From Bacillota bacterium (GTDB lineage Bacteria > Bacillota_E > Sulfobacillia > Sulfobacillales > Sulfobacillaceae): a stretch of 11,591 bases of DNA. Made by a program: the position numbers and the translations under genes. The stretch's first letter is position 1, and every line of letters begins with the position of its first letter. The stretch covers positions 1 through 11,591 of the forward strand of contig JAKADJ010000045.1 of assembly GCA_021820645.1 (NCBI GenBank), in the 5' to 3' direction. Of this stretch, positions 6,523 to 11,591 are shown in pieces. The notes beneath the pieces were generated by a model. That model did not search any database. It worked only from the letters and a program-made list of their open reading frames with translations, and was not told the origin of the DNA.

Positions 6523-7656
6523 ATGAAAGCAGTGGTATATCAAGGCCCGTTTGAGGTGGCGGTCGATGAAGTGCCCGAACCTCGGATTTTGCATCCCGAG
6601 GACGTTATCGTCAAAATCACCACATCGTGCATTTGTGGGTCAGATTTACACATGTACGAAGGACGCACCGCGGCAGAGCCCGGGATTGTGTTCGGACACG
6701 AAAACATGGGAATCGTGATGGAGATCGGTTCCGCTGTCTCCCGGCTTCAGGTTGGGGACCGTGTCGTCATGCCGTTTAACATCGGTTGCGGACATTGTCA
6801 AAATTGCGAGGCCGGCTTCACAGGCTTTTGTACAGAGGTTAATCCCGGGTTTGCTGGAAGCGCTTATGGGTATGTGGCCATGGGCCCCTATCCCGGTGGA
6901 CAGGCCCAGTATCTTCGGGTACCTTACGCCGACTTTAACGCCCTGAGTCTTCCCGCGGGAAAGGAGCATGAGGCCGACTTCGCTTTATTGGCAGATATAT
7001 TCCCGACGGGTTGGCATGGCGTCACCTTATCTGGGTTCCAACCGGGTGAATCCGTTGTCGTTTTCGGGGGCGGCCCAGTGGGACTGATGGCTGCCTACAG
7101 TGCTGTGCTGCGAGGGGCGTCAGAAGTATACTCGGTTGACCGGGTACCAGAGCGTCTCGAAAGAGCACAATCAATAGGTGCCATTCCGATCAATTTTGAC
7201 CAAGGTGACGCCGTGGACCAAATCTTGGAACGACGTCATGGCGCCATGGTCGATCGGGCAGTGGATGCGGTCGGATACCAAGCCACCCAAGGAGGCCGGG
7301 AGGTCCCCAACACGGTTTTAGTGTCTATGGTTCGCATTGTGCGTCCGACCGGAGGTCTCGGTATCCCGGGCCTATACGTGCCATCGGATCCGGGAGGTGT
7401 AGATCCCCATGCCAAAGAGGGATTTCTCTCGTTTCCGGTCGGCAAATTCTTCGAAAAAGGTTTGAAAATGGGCACGGGGCAGTGCAACGTTAAGACCTAT
7501 AATCGGCAGCTTCGTAACTTAATTGTTTCGGGGAAGGCTCGGCCGAGCTTTGTGGTGTCACACGAAATTTCTCTAGAAGAGGCGCCAATGGCCTACCAGA
7601 AGTTCGATAAGCGCATTGAGGGCTACACCAAGGTGCTCATCCACCCCAACCGCTAA
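6523..7656 (+). CDS. Zinc-dependent alcohol dehydrogenase, glutathione-independent formaldehyde dehydrogenase type
   Basis: This is a medium-chain, NAD-dependent zinc dehydrogenase of 377 residues. It resembles Pseudomonas putida formaldehyde dehydrogenase, which oxidises formaldehyde and other aldehydes or alcohols without glutathione. Catalytic zinc ligands match that subfamily: C38 (SCICGSDLHMYEGRT), H59 in FGHE, and D158 in LLADIFPTGWHG. The four structural-zinc cysteines are C89, C92, C95 and C103 in GCGHCQNCEAGFTGFC. The subfamily marks AYGYVAMGPYPGGQAQY and VPYADFNALSLP follow. The Rossmann loop VFGGGPVGLMA (180-190) and D206 at the end of the next strand indicate NAD rather than NADP. 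The segment IPGLYVPSDPGGVD is also typical of the family. I chose the ATG at 6523 for its AAAGGAGGT 7 nt upstream and because homology begins there. It is followed by the aquaporin gene on the same strand. Substrate could be formaldehyde or another small alcohol or aldehyde; sequence cannot decide. Confidence 0.88.
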   Translation: MKAVVYQGPFEVAVDEVPEPRILHPEDVIVKITTSCICGSDLHMYEGRTAAEPGIVFGHENMGIVMEIGSAVSRLQVGDRVVMPFNIGCGHCQNCEAGFTGFCTEVNPGFAGSAYGYVAMGPYPGGQAQYLRVPYADFNALSLPAGKEHEADFALLADIFPTGWHGVTLSGFQPGESVVVFGGGPVGLMAAYSAVLRGASEVYSVDRVPERLERAQSIGAIPINFDQGDAVDQILERRHGAMVDRAVDAVGYQATQGGREVPNTVLVSMVRIVRPTGGLGIPGLYVPSDPGGVDPHAKEGFLSFPVGKFFEKGLKMGTGQCNVKTYNRQLRNLIVSGKARPSFVVSHEISLEEAPMAYQKFDKRIEGYTKVLIHPNR

Positions 7657-7673
7657 GCCTTCTGATTTCCAAA

Positions 7674-7700
7674 GGGTAACCGGGTTTGACCCGGTTACCC
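7674..7700 (+). other. Perfect 11-bp stem-loop between dehydrogenase and aquaporin genes
   Basis: GGGTAACCGGG (7674-7684) and CCCGGTTACCC (7690-7700) pair without a mismatch around the loop TTTGA. It begins 17 nt after the dehydrogenase stop. No T-run follows, so it is not a standard intrinsic terminator. It may partly uncouple the two genes, protect the 3' end of the dehydrogenase mRNA, or be a dyad operator. Confidence 0.7.
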
Positions 7701-7758
7701 GGCGGAATTCAAATGGCACAAAACCACATCATCAGCAACCCGTGAATGGAGGATTCAG

Positions 7759-8571
7759 ATGGTAGAAAAATATACCTTGGGGCAAAAAATGCTGGCCGAA
7801 TCAATTGGTATCTTTTTTTTGGTGTTTGTCGGCGCCGGCACCGCTGCGATGACACTCATCTTAAGCCACGGGGCTCCCCGTTACACGGTCAGTGACATCG
7901 GGATCGGGGCATTAGGAGGCAGTGCGGAATGGTTAGCCATTGGTCTGGCGTTTGCCTTTGCCATCATGACCATGATCTATGTCTTCGGCCATGTCAGCGG
8001 GGCCCATATTAATCCAGCCGTCACGCTTTCCTTGCTGGTCAATGGGCATATTGCGTGGCGCGATGCCGTCGGTTATTGGGTCGCCCAGTTTGTCGGAGCC
8101 AGTCTGGGCGCGTTCGCCATCGCTTTGGTATACGGGAAAGCCGCTTGGCTAATTGGTGGACTAGGTGCCCCCGGCCCATTTCCCGGCGTCCCCCTATGGA
8201 GAGCAGGGATTGCCGAAGGGATCGGCCAATTTTGTTTAGTTTTGGGGGTGTACGGACTTGCCGTCAATCGTAAGGCCCCTTCGGGTTGGGCCGGGATTAT
8301 TATCGGGCTCAATATAGCCGGTCTGATTATCCTCCTCGGCAATGTCTCAGGAGCGGCAATTAATCCGGCACGTACCGTAGGCCCCATACTGGCCGATTGG
8401 ATTCTTGGCGGAGCCAACCTATGGCGTGAGGTTCCCATCTACCTTTTGGCCCAAATCATTGGCGCGGTTGCGGCGGCATTAATCTATCCCGTGATTGCCG
8501 ACATTCGGCCGCGCATCCCTATGGCAACGACTAAAGAGACGGCCGATCCAGATCGTCCCCTGGCCAAATAG
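7759..8571 (+). CDS. MIP-family channel, AqpM-like aquaporin
   Basis: This is a 270-residue inner-membrane channel of the major intrinsic protein family, passing water or small uncharged solutes. Both signature loops are intact: SGAHINPAVTL (NPA 85-87) and SGAAINPARTVGP (NPA 202-204, R205). Six hydrophobic segments lie at roughly 10-35, 55-77, 103-125, 150-170, 177-195 and 225-247; the last 20 residues are a polar tail. The protein follows archaeal AqpM closely from memory, including GIGALGGSAEWLAIGLAFAF, GGLGAPGPFPG and LGNVSG. By alignment with AqpM the selectivity filter would be about F65, I190, A199 and R205, with no His in helix 5, unlike water-specific AqpZ. Thr after NPAR, not Asp, argues against a classical GlpF. 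GGAGG lies 6 nt before the ATG. The upstream dehydrogenase suggests the solute could be that enzyme's substrate, which is inference. Confidence 0.93.
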   Translation: MVEKYTLGQKMLAESIGIFFLVFVGAGTAAMTLILSHGAPRYTVSDIGIGALGGSAEWLAIGLAFAFAIMTMIYVFGHVSGAHINPAVTLSLLVNGHIAWRDAVGYWVAQFVGASLGAFAIALVYGKAAWLIGGLGAPGPFPGVPLWRAGIAEGIGQFCLVLGVYGLAVNRKAPSGWAGIIIGLNIAGLIILLGNVSGAAINPARTVGPILADWILGGANLWREVPIYLLAQIIGAVAAALIYPVIADIRPRIPMATTKETADPDRPLAK

Positions 8572-8572
8572 A

Positions 8573-8593
8573 GTCACGTCTCATAGCCGTGAC
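8573..8593. other. Small inverted repeat at the convergent gene ends
   Basis: GTCACG (8573-8578) and CGTGAC (8588-8593) flank a 9-nt loop, beginning just after the aquaporin stop and covering the last codons of the regulator. It could act as a weak bidirectional transcription stop between genes that are only 2 bp apart, but neither side has a proper T-run. Confidence 0.3.
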
Positions 8594-9704
8594 GAATTGA
8601 AAGGAGACTATGGCCCCGTAAGGCAATCCATACTGTCGTGAGCTGTTCGGTGTTTTTAAGATCCATGCCGATCAGCTTTTCTGCCTGCCTGATTCGATAG
8701 AGAGCGGTATTGGGATGGACATATAGGGCCTTGCCGGTCTTGGCCAAAGACTGGCCTTGCCCTAAGTAGGCTTCTAGGGTGCATAAAATCATGTAATTCT
8801 CTGGTCGTAACAGCGGTCCGAGGACGGTATGGACCAGTTGGGCGAGGTCCTCCGGAGTGATCCCCGCTAAGATCTTCACGTAGTGTTTATCAACCACGGG
8901 ATTTACCATGCCGAAAATCCCAAACCGTGCGGAAAATTGCATCATGGTCTCGGCTACATGGAGCGCTGCCGGCAGGTCCCCCAATTGCGCAACTTCCTGT
9001 ATATACACTCGAATGGGGAGATCCGGGTGACTCTTAGTCCATGCTCGAATCCATGCTTGGACCTGGGGAAACATTTCCCCCGTTCGGGTGTTCGGGCATA
9101 AGGTCATGACCCCGTCCGGACGGTAGGCTATCCAGGGAAATACCTCACGGTAGCGCCAAACTTCCGCAATGATAAAGCGTCGCAGAATTTCCATATGTTG
9201 AAAAGGGGTTTTTGTCCCCAATTCAAAAGTGACCATGACCTGAACAATGTCTTCTTGGAGGCCACAGAGGGCAAGAAGCTTTCTAACCTCTGGCGTCATA
9301 CCGTATTCCTCGACTAATCGTAACTTTTCCCCTCGACGCTCGGCCTCGGTCTCCGCCCACTCTGTCAAATCCGCTAACACCAACGCGAGTTGCAGAACTA
9401 AATGTTCTACGGGTCCAAGGGAAGCGATGCGCTCTCGCGTATAAGGCGAAATTAGGGTGGCCACCACTTCGCCATGGCGCTCTAGCGGCATGCGATACAA
9501 AAGTGCTGTAGCGCCGCCAATGACCTCAAAAGATTGTGCTAACGGTACTTGATGCTTATCATAAAGTCCCAACGATCCCGTTTTAAGCAGCGCTTGCCAG
9601 GTTTTTATATTGTCTGCCAGATCATCTAGTAAATATCTTCCCCGCGCATTAGCATGTCGAACAGTTCCTTCCCACTGATTTGGATCAATAAGCACTCTAC
9701 TCAT
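8574..9704 (-). CDS. PucR/CdaR-family transcriptional regulator
   Basis: A 376-residue cytoplasmic regulator. Its C-terminus, about 300-362, is the PucR-type helix-turn-helix: LLRPENYMILCTLEAYLG, then GQSLAKTGKALYVHPNTALY, RIRQAEKLIGMDL and a closing WIALR helix. The VHPNTALYRIRQAEKL core is diagnostic of this family, which includes CdaR (sugar diacids), PucR (purines) and other metabolite-controlled activators. The middle, about 150-270, resembles the degenerate GGDEF-like domain common in these proteins. The N-terminal 130 residues are a sensor region that I do not recognise; no membrane segment is visible. The ATG at 9704 has AAAGGAGC 6 nt upstream. The gene is convergent with the aquaporin (2-bp gap), so its own promoter lies beyond 9704. 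It is a plausible local regulator of the dehydrogenase/aquaporin genes, but the target and ligand are unknown. Confidence 0.88.
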   Translation of the reverse strand: MSRVLIDPNQWEGTVRHANARGRYLLDDLADNIKTWQALLKTGSLGLYDKHQVPLAQSFEVIGGATALLYRMPLERHGEVVATLISPYTRERIASLGPVEHLVLQLALVLADLTEWAETEAERRGEKLRLVEEYGMTPEVRKLLALCGLQEDIVQVMVTFELGTKTPFQHMEILRRFIIAEVWRYREVFPWIAYRPDGVMTLCPNTRTGEMFPQVQAWIRAWTKSHPDLPIRVYIQEVAQLGDLPAALHVAETMMQFSARFGIFGMVNPVVDKHYVKILAGITPEDLAQLVHTVLGPLLRPENYMILCTLEAYLGQGQSLAKTGKALYVHPNTALYRIRQAEKLIGMDLKNTEQLTTVWIALRGHSLLSIRHGYET

Positions 9705-9741
9705 CTAATAGCTCCTTTGATTGATGCATTCTCCGGTCCAT
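9697..9741 (-). CDS. Possible 14-residue leader peptide overlapping the regulator start
   Basis: An ATG at 9741 preceded by GGAGGAG at 5-nt spacing opens a 14-codon frame (MDRRMHQSKELLDE). Its TAG (9699-9697) lies within the first codons of the regulator gene, so the two overlap by 8 nt (ATGAGTAG). The arrangement would allow translational coupling or attenuation. The frame is short enough to occur by chance, and the same DNA may be an intron scar. Confidence 0.25.
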   Translation of the reverse strand: MDRRMHQSKELLDE

Positions 9742-9755
9742 AGTCTCCTCCGCCC

Positions 9756-9780
9756 AGCACCGTACGTGTGCCCGTTCACC
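9756..9780 (-). other. Sequence resembling the 3' half of a group II intron domain V
   Basis: Read on the minus strand, a GTGA (GNRA-like) tetraloop is followed by ACGGGCACACGTACGGTGCT. This resembles the 3' strand of domain V in bacterial group II introns, where CACGTACGGTTCT-like sequence follows a GNRA loop. The matching 5' strand (an AGC-x-CCGTA-type sequence) is not found upstream, so if real it is a truncated scar. Confidence 0.2.
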
Positions 9781-9796
9781 TAGACTCTCAATTCTT

Positions 9797-9824
9797 ATGA
9801 TAAGCCACTTCCATATATTGTAAA
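9797..9824 (-). promoter_or_regulatory. Candidate promoter for the PucR-type regulator
   Basis: On the minus strand TTTACA (9824-9819) and TATCAT (9802-9797) are separated by 16 nt; each matches the sigma-A consensus at five of six positions. Transcription would begin near 9790 with an 85-nt leader holding the mini-ORF and the intron-like segment. Confidence 0.5.
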
Positions 9825-9914
9825 ATAAATTTCTGCATTCTAGACAGAAGTGAGGTGACTATCCCCATTTGCTACTGCGGACGGACTTCCCATCCGATGC
9901 ATCAGACTCTCTCA

Positions 9915-9951
9915 CAAAAGAAGGGATCGGGCCTACCCGGGCCCAACCCCC
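9915..9951 (-). terminator. Probable intrinsic terminator of the spoIIIA operon
   Basis: Twenty nt past the spoIIIAH stop, the minus-strand RNA can form an outer GGGGG/CCCTT helix and an inner GGGCC/GGCCC helix around a six-base loop (CGGGTA), followed by CTTTTG. The helix is interrupted by a TT/GAT internal loop and the T-run is short, so strength is uncertain. It would end transcription before the regulator gene, separating spoIIIA from what lies downstream. Confidence 0.5.
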
Positions 9952-9970
9952 TCTAATCCATGGGACAGAG

Positions 9971-10474
9971 TTACTTCTTTAGAACAATGACCACGTTCTC
10001 AGGGGGTAACGATGTCACTTGAGTCACCACGGCGGCAATTCTCGCCACCTGTTGATTGGATACCGTGGCCCCGCCAATTGTCACATCGACCTTATTGCCT
10101 GCGATCGTCACGGCACTCAAAGGGAATCCTTGGGCGCTCAAGAGACCCTCAATCTGGGTTTCGTGCTTTAGTTCTTGGGTATCCGCGACCATCGTCGCGG
10201 CAGCTTGATCCTTGGCGGTTTGACTGATGCTCGGATTGTTGACTAAGGTCTTTAAGGTCGCAATTTCCTGGCTCATCAGCCGGTCCCGATGCATCCGATA
10301 GTTTACGAAGTAATTCTCTAGACTGGCGACATGTTGGGCCGTTTTATTGGTGGGGGTACTGACCCCCGTCATTACCGTGGTATTGGCTTGAGTACGATGG
10401 TACACCACGTAACCGAGTAGCACCGCCAGTACGGTCACGAACGCGGCAAATCGAATCATCTGGGGTCGCTTCAT
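9971..10474 (-). CDS. spoIIIAH: Stage III sporulation protein AH
   Basis: SpoIIIAH sits in the mother-cell membrane that engulfs the forespore. Its extracellular domain meets forespore SpoIIQ across the intermembrane space to form the channel (feeding tube) needed for late forespore gene expression. The 167-residue protein has one N-terminal membrane helix (about 7-26, MIRFAAFVTVLAVLLGYVVY) and then the family's helical segment NYFVNYRMHRDRLMSQEIAT (about 54-73). The ring-building domain (about 75-165) includes KDQAAATMVADTQ and the closing beta strands VDVTIGG and PENVVIVLK. It is shorter than the 218-residue Bacillus subtilis protein, mostly in the linker after the membrane helix. AAAGGAG lies 8 nt before the ATG at 10474. 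It is the last gene of the operon, as usual. Confidence 0.93.
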   Translation of the reverse strand: MKRPQMIRFAAFVTVLAVLLGYVVYHRTQANTTVMTGVSTPTNKTAQHVASLENYFVNYRMHRDRLMSQEIATLKTLVNNPSISQTAKDQAAATMVADTQELKHETQIEGLLSAQGFPLSAVTIAGNKVDVTIGGATVSNQQVARIAAVVTQVTSLPPENVVIVLKK

Positions 10475-10500
10475 GGAATTAGCTCCTTTCTCTTCTTGCC

Positions 10501-11007
10501 CTAGTTAGGCAATATCAGCACCTGATAGGCCTGAACTTGTAATAAAGTTTGCACTGCCTCTGCGAGCTCGGACCGGATATTGGGGTTATTAGCACTTTTG
10601 GCCACCACCACGACTCCTCCTACCAGGGGACCCACCTGGTCCAGGGGCACGACCGAGCTCCCCTGCTGGTTGGTGACCATGAGCGGACTAGAACTCGGGC
10701 TAGTAAGTCCCTGATTCGAGGTCACATATTGGCTTTGAATGGTGCGGTCCAGGGTCACCGCCACCGAGACCGCGCCAACACCCGGAATCGCTTCTAAGAT
10801 GTGTGTGAGTTGAGTGCCGACGACCGCCTCCTGTCCAGAGAGCGATGTGGTGGCTGGGCTAGGCGTGACCGACTTATGCGGTGGGGAGCCTAACCCACTA
10901 AATGCTAGAAGTCCCACACCCAGCGCCCCTACCACCACGAGTCGGATGAGCATGGGACGATCCTGCGTGGTCATCTGCCGCCACCAGTCGGTAAATCGAG
11001 TGGGCAT
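10501..11007 (-). CDS. spoIIIAG: Stage III sporulation protein AG
   Basis: SpoIIIAG forms a large ring in the intermembrane space as part of the SpoIIIA-SpoIIQ channel between mother cell and forespore. The 168-residue protein has a short cytoplasmic start with paired Trp (W8, W9), one membrane helix at about 20-40, a Ser/Thr/Pro-rich linker, then the ring-building fold: LTHILEAIPGVGAVSVAVTL (about 67-86), a long Ser/Thr-rich insert, and VVGGVVVVAK-type strand sequence ending with AVQTLLQVQAYQVLIL. It is shorter than the Bacillus subtilis protein (about 229), mainly in the insert and linker. The ATG at 11007 lies 2 nt after the spoIIIAF stop, and its AAGGAGG is inside the end of spoIIIAF, so the two are translationally coupled. 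Confidence 0.93.
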   Translation of the reverse strand: MPTRFTDWWRQMTTQDRPMLIRLVVVGALGVGLLAFSGLGSPPHKSVTPSPATTSLSGQEAVVGTQLTHILEAIPGVGAVSVAVTLDRTIQSQYVTSNQGLTSPSSSPLMVTNQQGSSVVPLDQVGPLVGGVVVVAKSANNPNIRSELAEAVQTLLQVQAYQVLILPN

Positions 11008-11009
11008 GC

Positions 11010-11516
11010 CTAGCCCTCCTTTTGACGTGTGTTTGGGTTACCCGCATGGGTCCTGGTGGAGAGAACGGATATTTTGATCTCAGCCGGCACCGATACGGTT
11101 CTTCCGAGCGATACTTGTAAAGCCCCGGCGATGTACTGTCGTAGGTCTTTGTGGTTCACTTTCGGATCGACCACGACCGCCACCACCACTTTGGGTCCTC
11201 TTTGTCGCACGGTGCAGCCGCTCACCCCCGGAAAGGTCAACACCATGGCTGCCGCTTGGTCCCATTCCTCTTGTTGGATCACCTGATGTAGACCTTGCGT
11301 GCTCGGGGTACCCATTAGCTGCTGCTGAATCAGACTGGGGCGCGTGCCATGGAGGATATTCCAGACCGGGCTTACCATGGCTAACAGCAAAATTAGCCCC
11401 ACCACCAATCCTGTATAGCGCCGCAAATCCCCCTTTGGAAGCACGAATTCTGCCAGATTGCCAAGCAGTACAATGACAATTAACGCTTTGACCCAAGTGC
11501 CGATTGCCGCCACCAC
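11010..11516 (-). CDS. spoIIIAF: Stage III sporulation protein AF
   Basis: SpoIIIAF is a membrane component of the SpoIIIA complex in the mother cell. The 168-residue protein has two N-terminal membrane helices (about 8-26 and 35-53; the second is GLVVGLILLLAMVSPVW) joined by the conserved short LPKGDLRRY loop. A soluble domain of about 110 residues follows, with the ring-building-like strands VVVAVVVDPK and KISVLS. The start is GTG at 11516, directly after the spoIIIAE TAA (TAAGTG), with only a weak GGGGTGGT upstream; translation probably relies on coupling to spoIIIAE. A second GTG follows as codon 2. Confidence 0.92.
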   Translation of the reverse strand: MVAAIGTWVKALIVIVLLGNLAEFVLPKGDLRRYTGLVVGLILLLAMVSPVWNILHGTRPSLIQQQLMGTPSTQGLHQVIQQEEWDQAAAMVLTFPGVSGCTVRQRGPKVVVAVVVDPKVNHKDLRQYIAGALQVSLGRTVSVPAEIKISVLSTRTHAGNPNTRQKEG

Positions 11517-11591
11517 TTACAGCACCACCCCGTTGGACGCCGACGCCACGACCGTGACCACCAAAAAAAACATCAAGGCTACGGCCCCGCT
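11517..11591 (-). CDS. spoIIIAE: Stage III sporulation protein AE, C-terminal end only
   Basis: The last 24 codons and TAA of the gene preceding spoIIIAF lie in the window. They read as a hydrophobic helix (SGAVALMFFLVVTVVASASN) and a short tail GVVL, as expected for the C-terminal membrane segment of SpoIIIAE, a multi-pass mother-cell membrane protein of the SpoIIIA channel. The call rests on this end sequence and on the fixed operon order AE-AF-AG-AH. Confidence 0.85.
   Translation of the reverse strand, partial: SGAVALMFFLVVTVVASASNGVVL

Noticed and set aside
9722..9904. Inverted TGATGCAT (9722-9729) / ATGCATCA (9897-9904) as mobile-element ends
   Set aside because: Eight bases around an ATGCAT palindrome, 167 nt apart, with no transposase or target duplication; likely chance.
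1..11591. tRNA, rRNA, CRISPR arrays, insertion sequences with transposases
   Set aside because: I saw no cloverleaf with a CCA-adjacent acceptor, no repeat-spacer periodicity and no transposase motifs on either strand.

Overview
The window looks like the chromosome of an endospore-forming Gram-positive bacterium (Firmicutes). The evidence is the end of the spoIIIA sporulation operon, strong AAGGAGG-type ribosome binding sites, and the gene order accC - asp23/Gls24 - nusB - folD - xseA - xseB - ispA, which is the conserved Bacillus/Clostridia order. The moderately high GC content and protein character would fit a Sulfobacillus-like or other deep-branching lineage. That placement is an inference, not something the sequence proves.

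Layout. Positions 1-6131 (minus strand) hold a tightly packed, probably co-transcribed housekeeping run, listed here in transcription order: accC (biotin carboxylase), an Asp23/Gls24 protein, nusB, a divergent TsaD/Kae1-family protein, folD, xseA, xseB and the start of ispA, which runs off the window. Several neighbours touch or overlap (ATGA at folD/xseA, TAGATG at xseB/ispA). xseA is interrupted by an in-frame TGA; the rest of the family's C-terminus continues in the same frame down to position 936. Positions 6132-6522 are a gene-free divergent promoter region. Positions 6523-8571 (plus strand) carry a zinc alcohol dehydrogenase of the glutathione-independent formaldehyde dehydrogenase type, then an aquaporin that closely resembles archaeal AqpM. 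A convergent PucR/CdaR-type regulator follows (8574-9704, minus strand). Positions 9705-9970 hold a promoter, a mini-ORF and a likely terminator. Positions 9971-11591 (minus strand) are spoIIIAH, AG, AF and the tail of spoIIIAE.

How it fits together. In Bacillus subtilis spoIIIAH is followed directly by accB and accC. Here accB is absent and the gap holds the dehydrogenase/aquaporin/regulator group, with a terminator candidate closing the spoIIIA operon. The three genes look like an accessory cassette placed between two conserved operons: a channel for a small uncharged solute, an NAD-dependent oxidoreductase, and a possible local regulator. No wholly new system is evident. The points most worth a second look are the broken xseA, the cassette at the missing accB position, the AqpM-like channel, and a possible group II intron scar beside the regulator.
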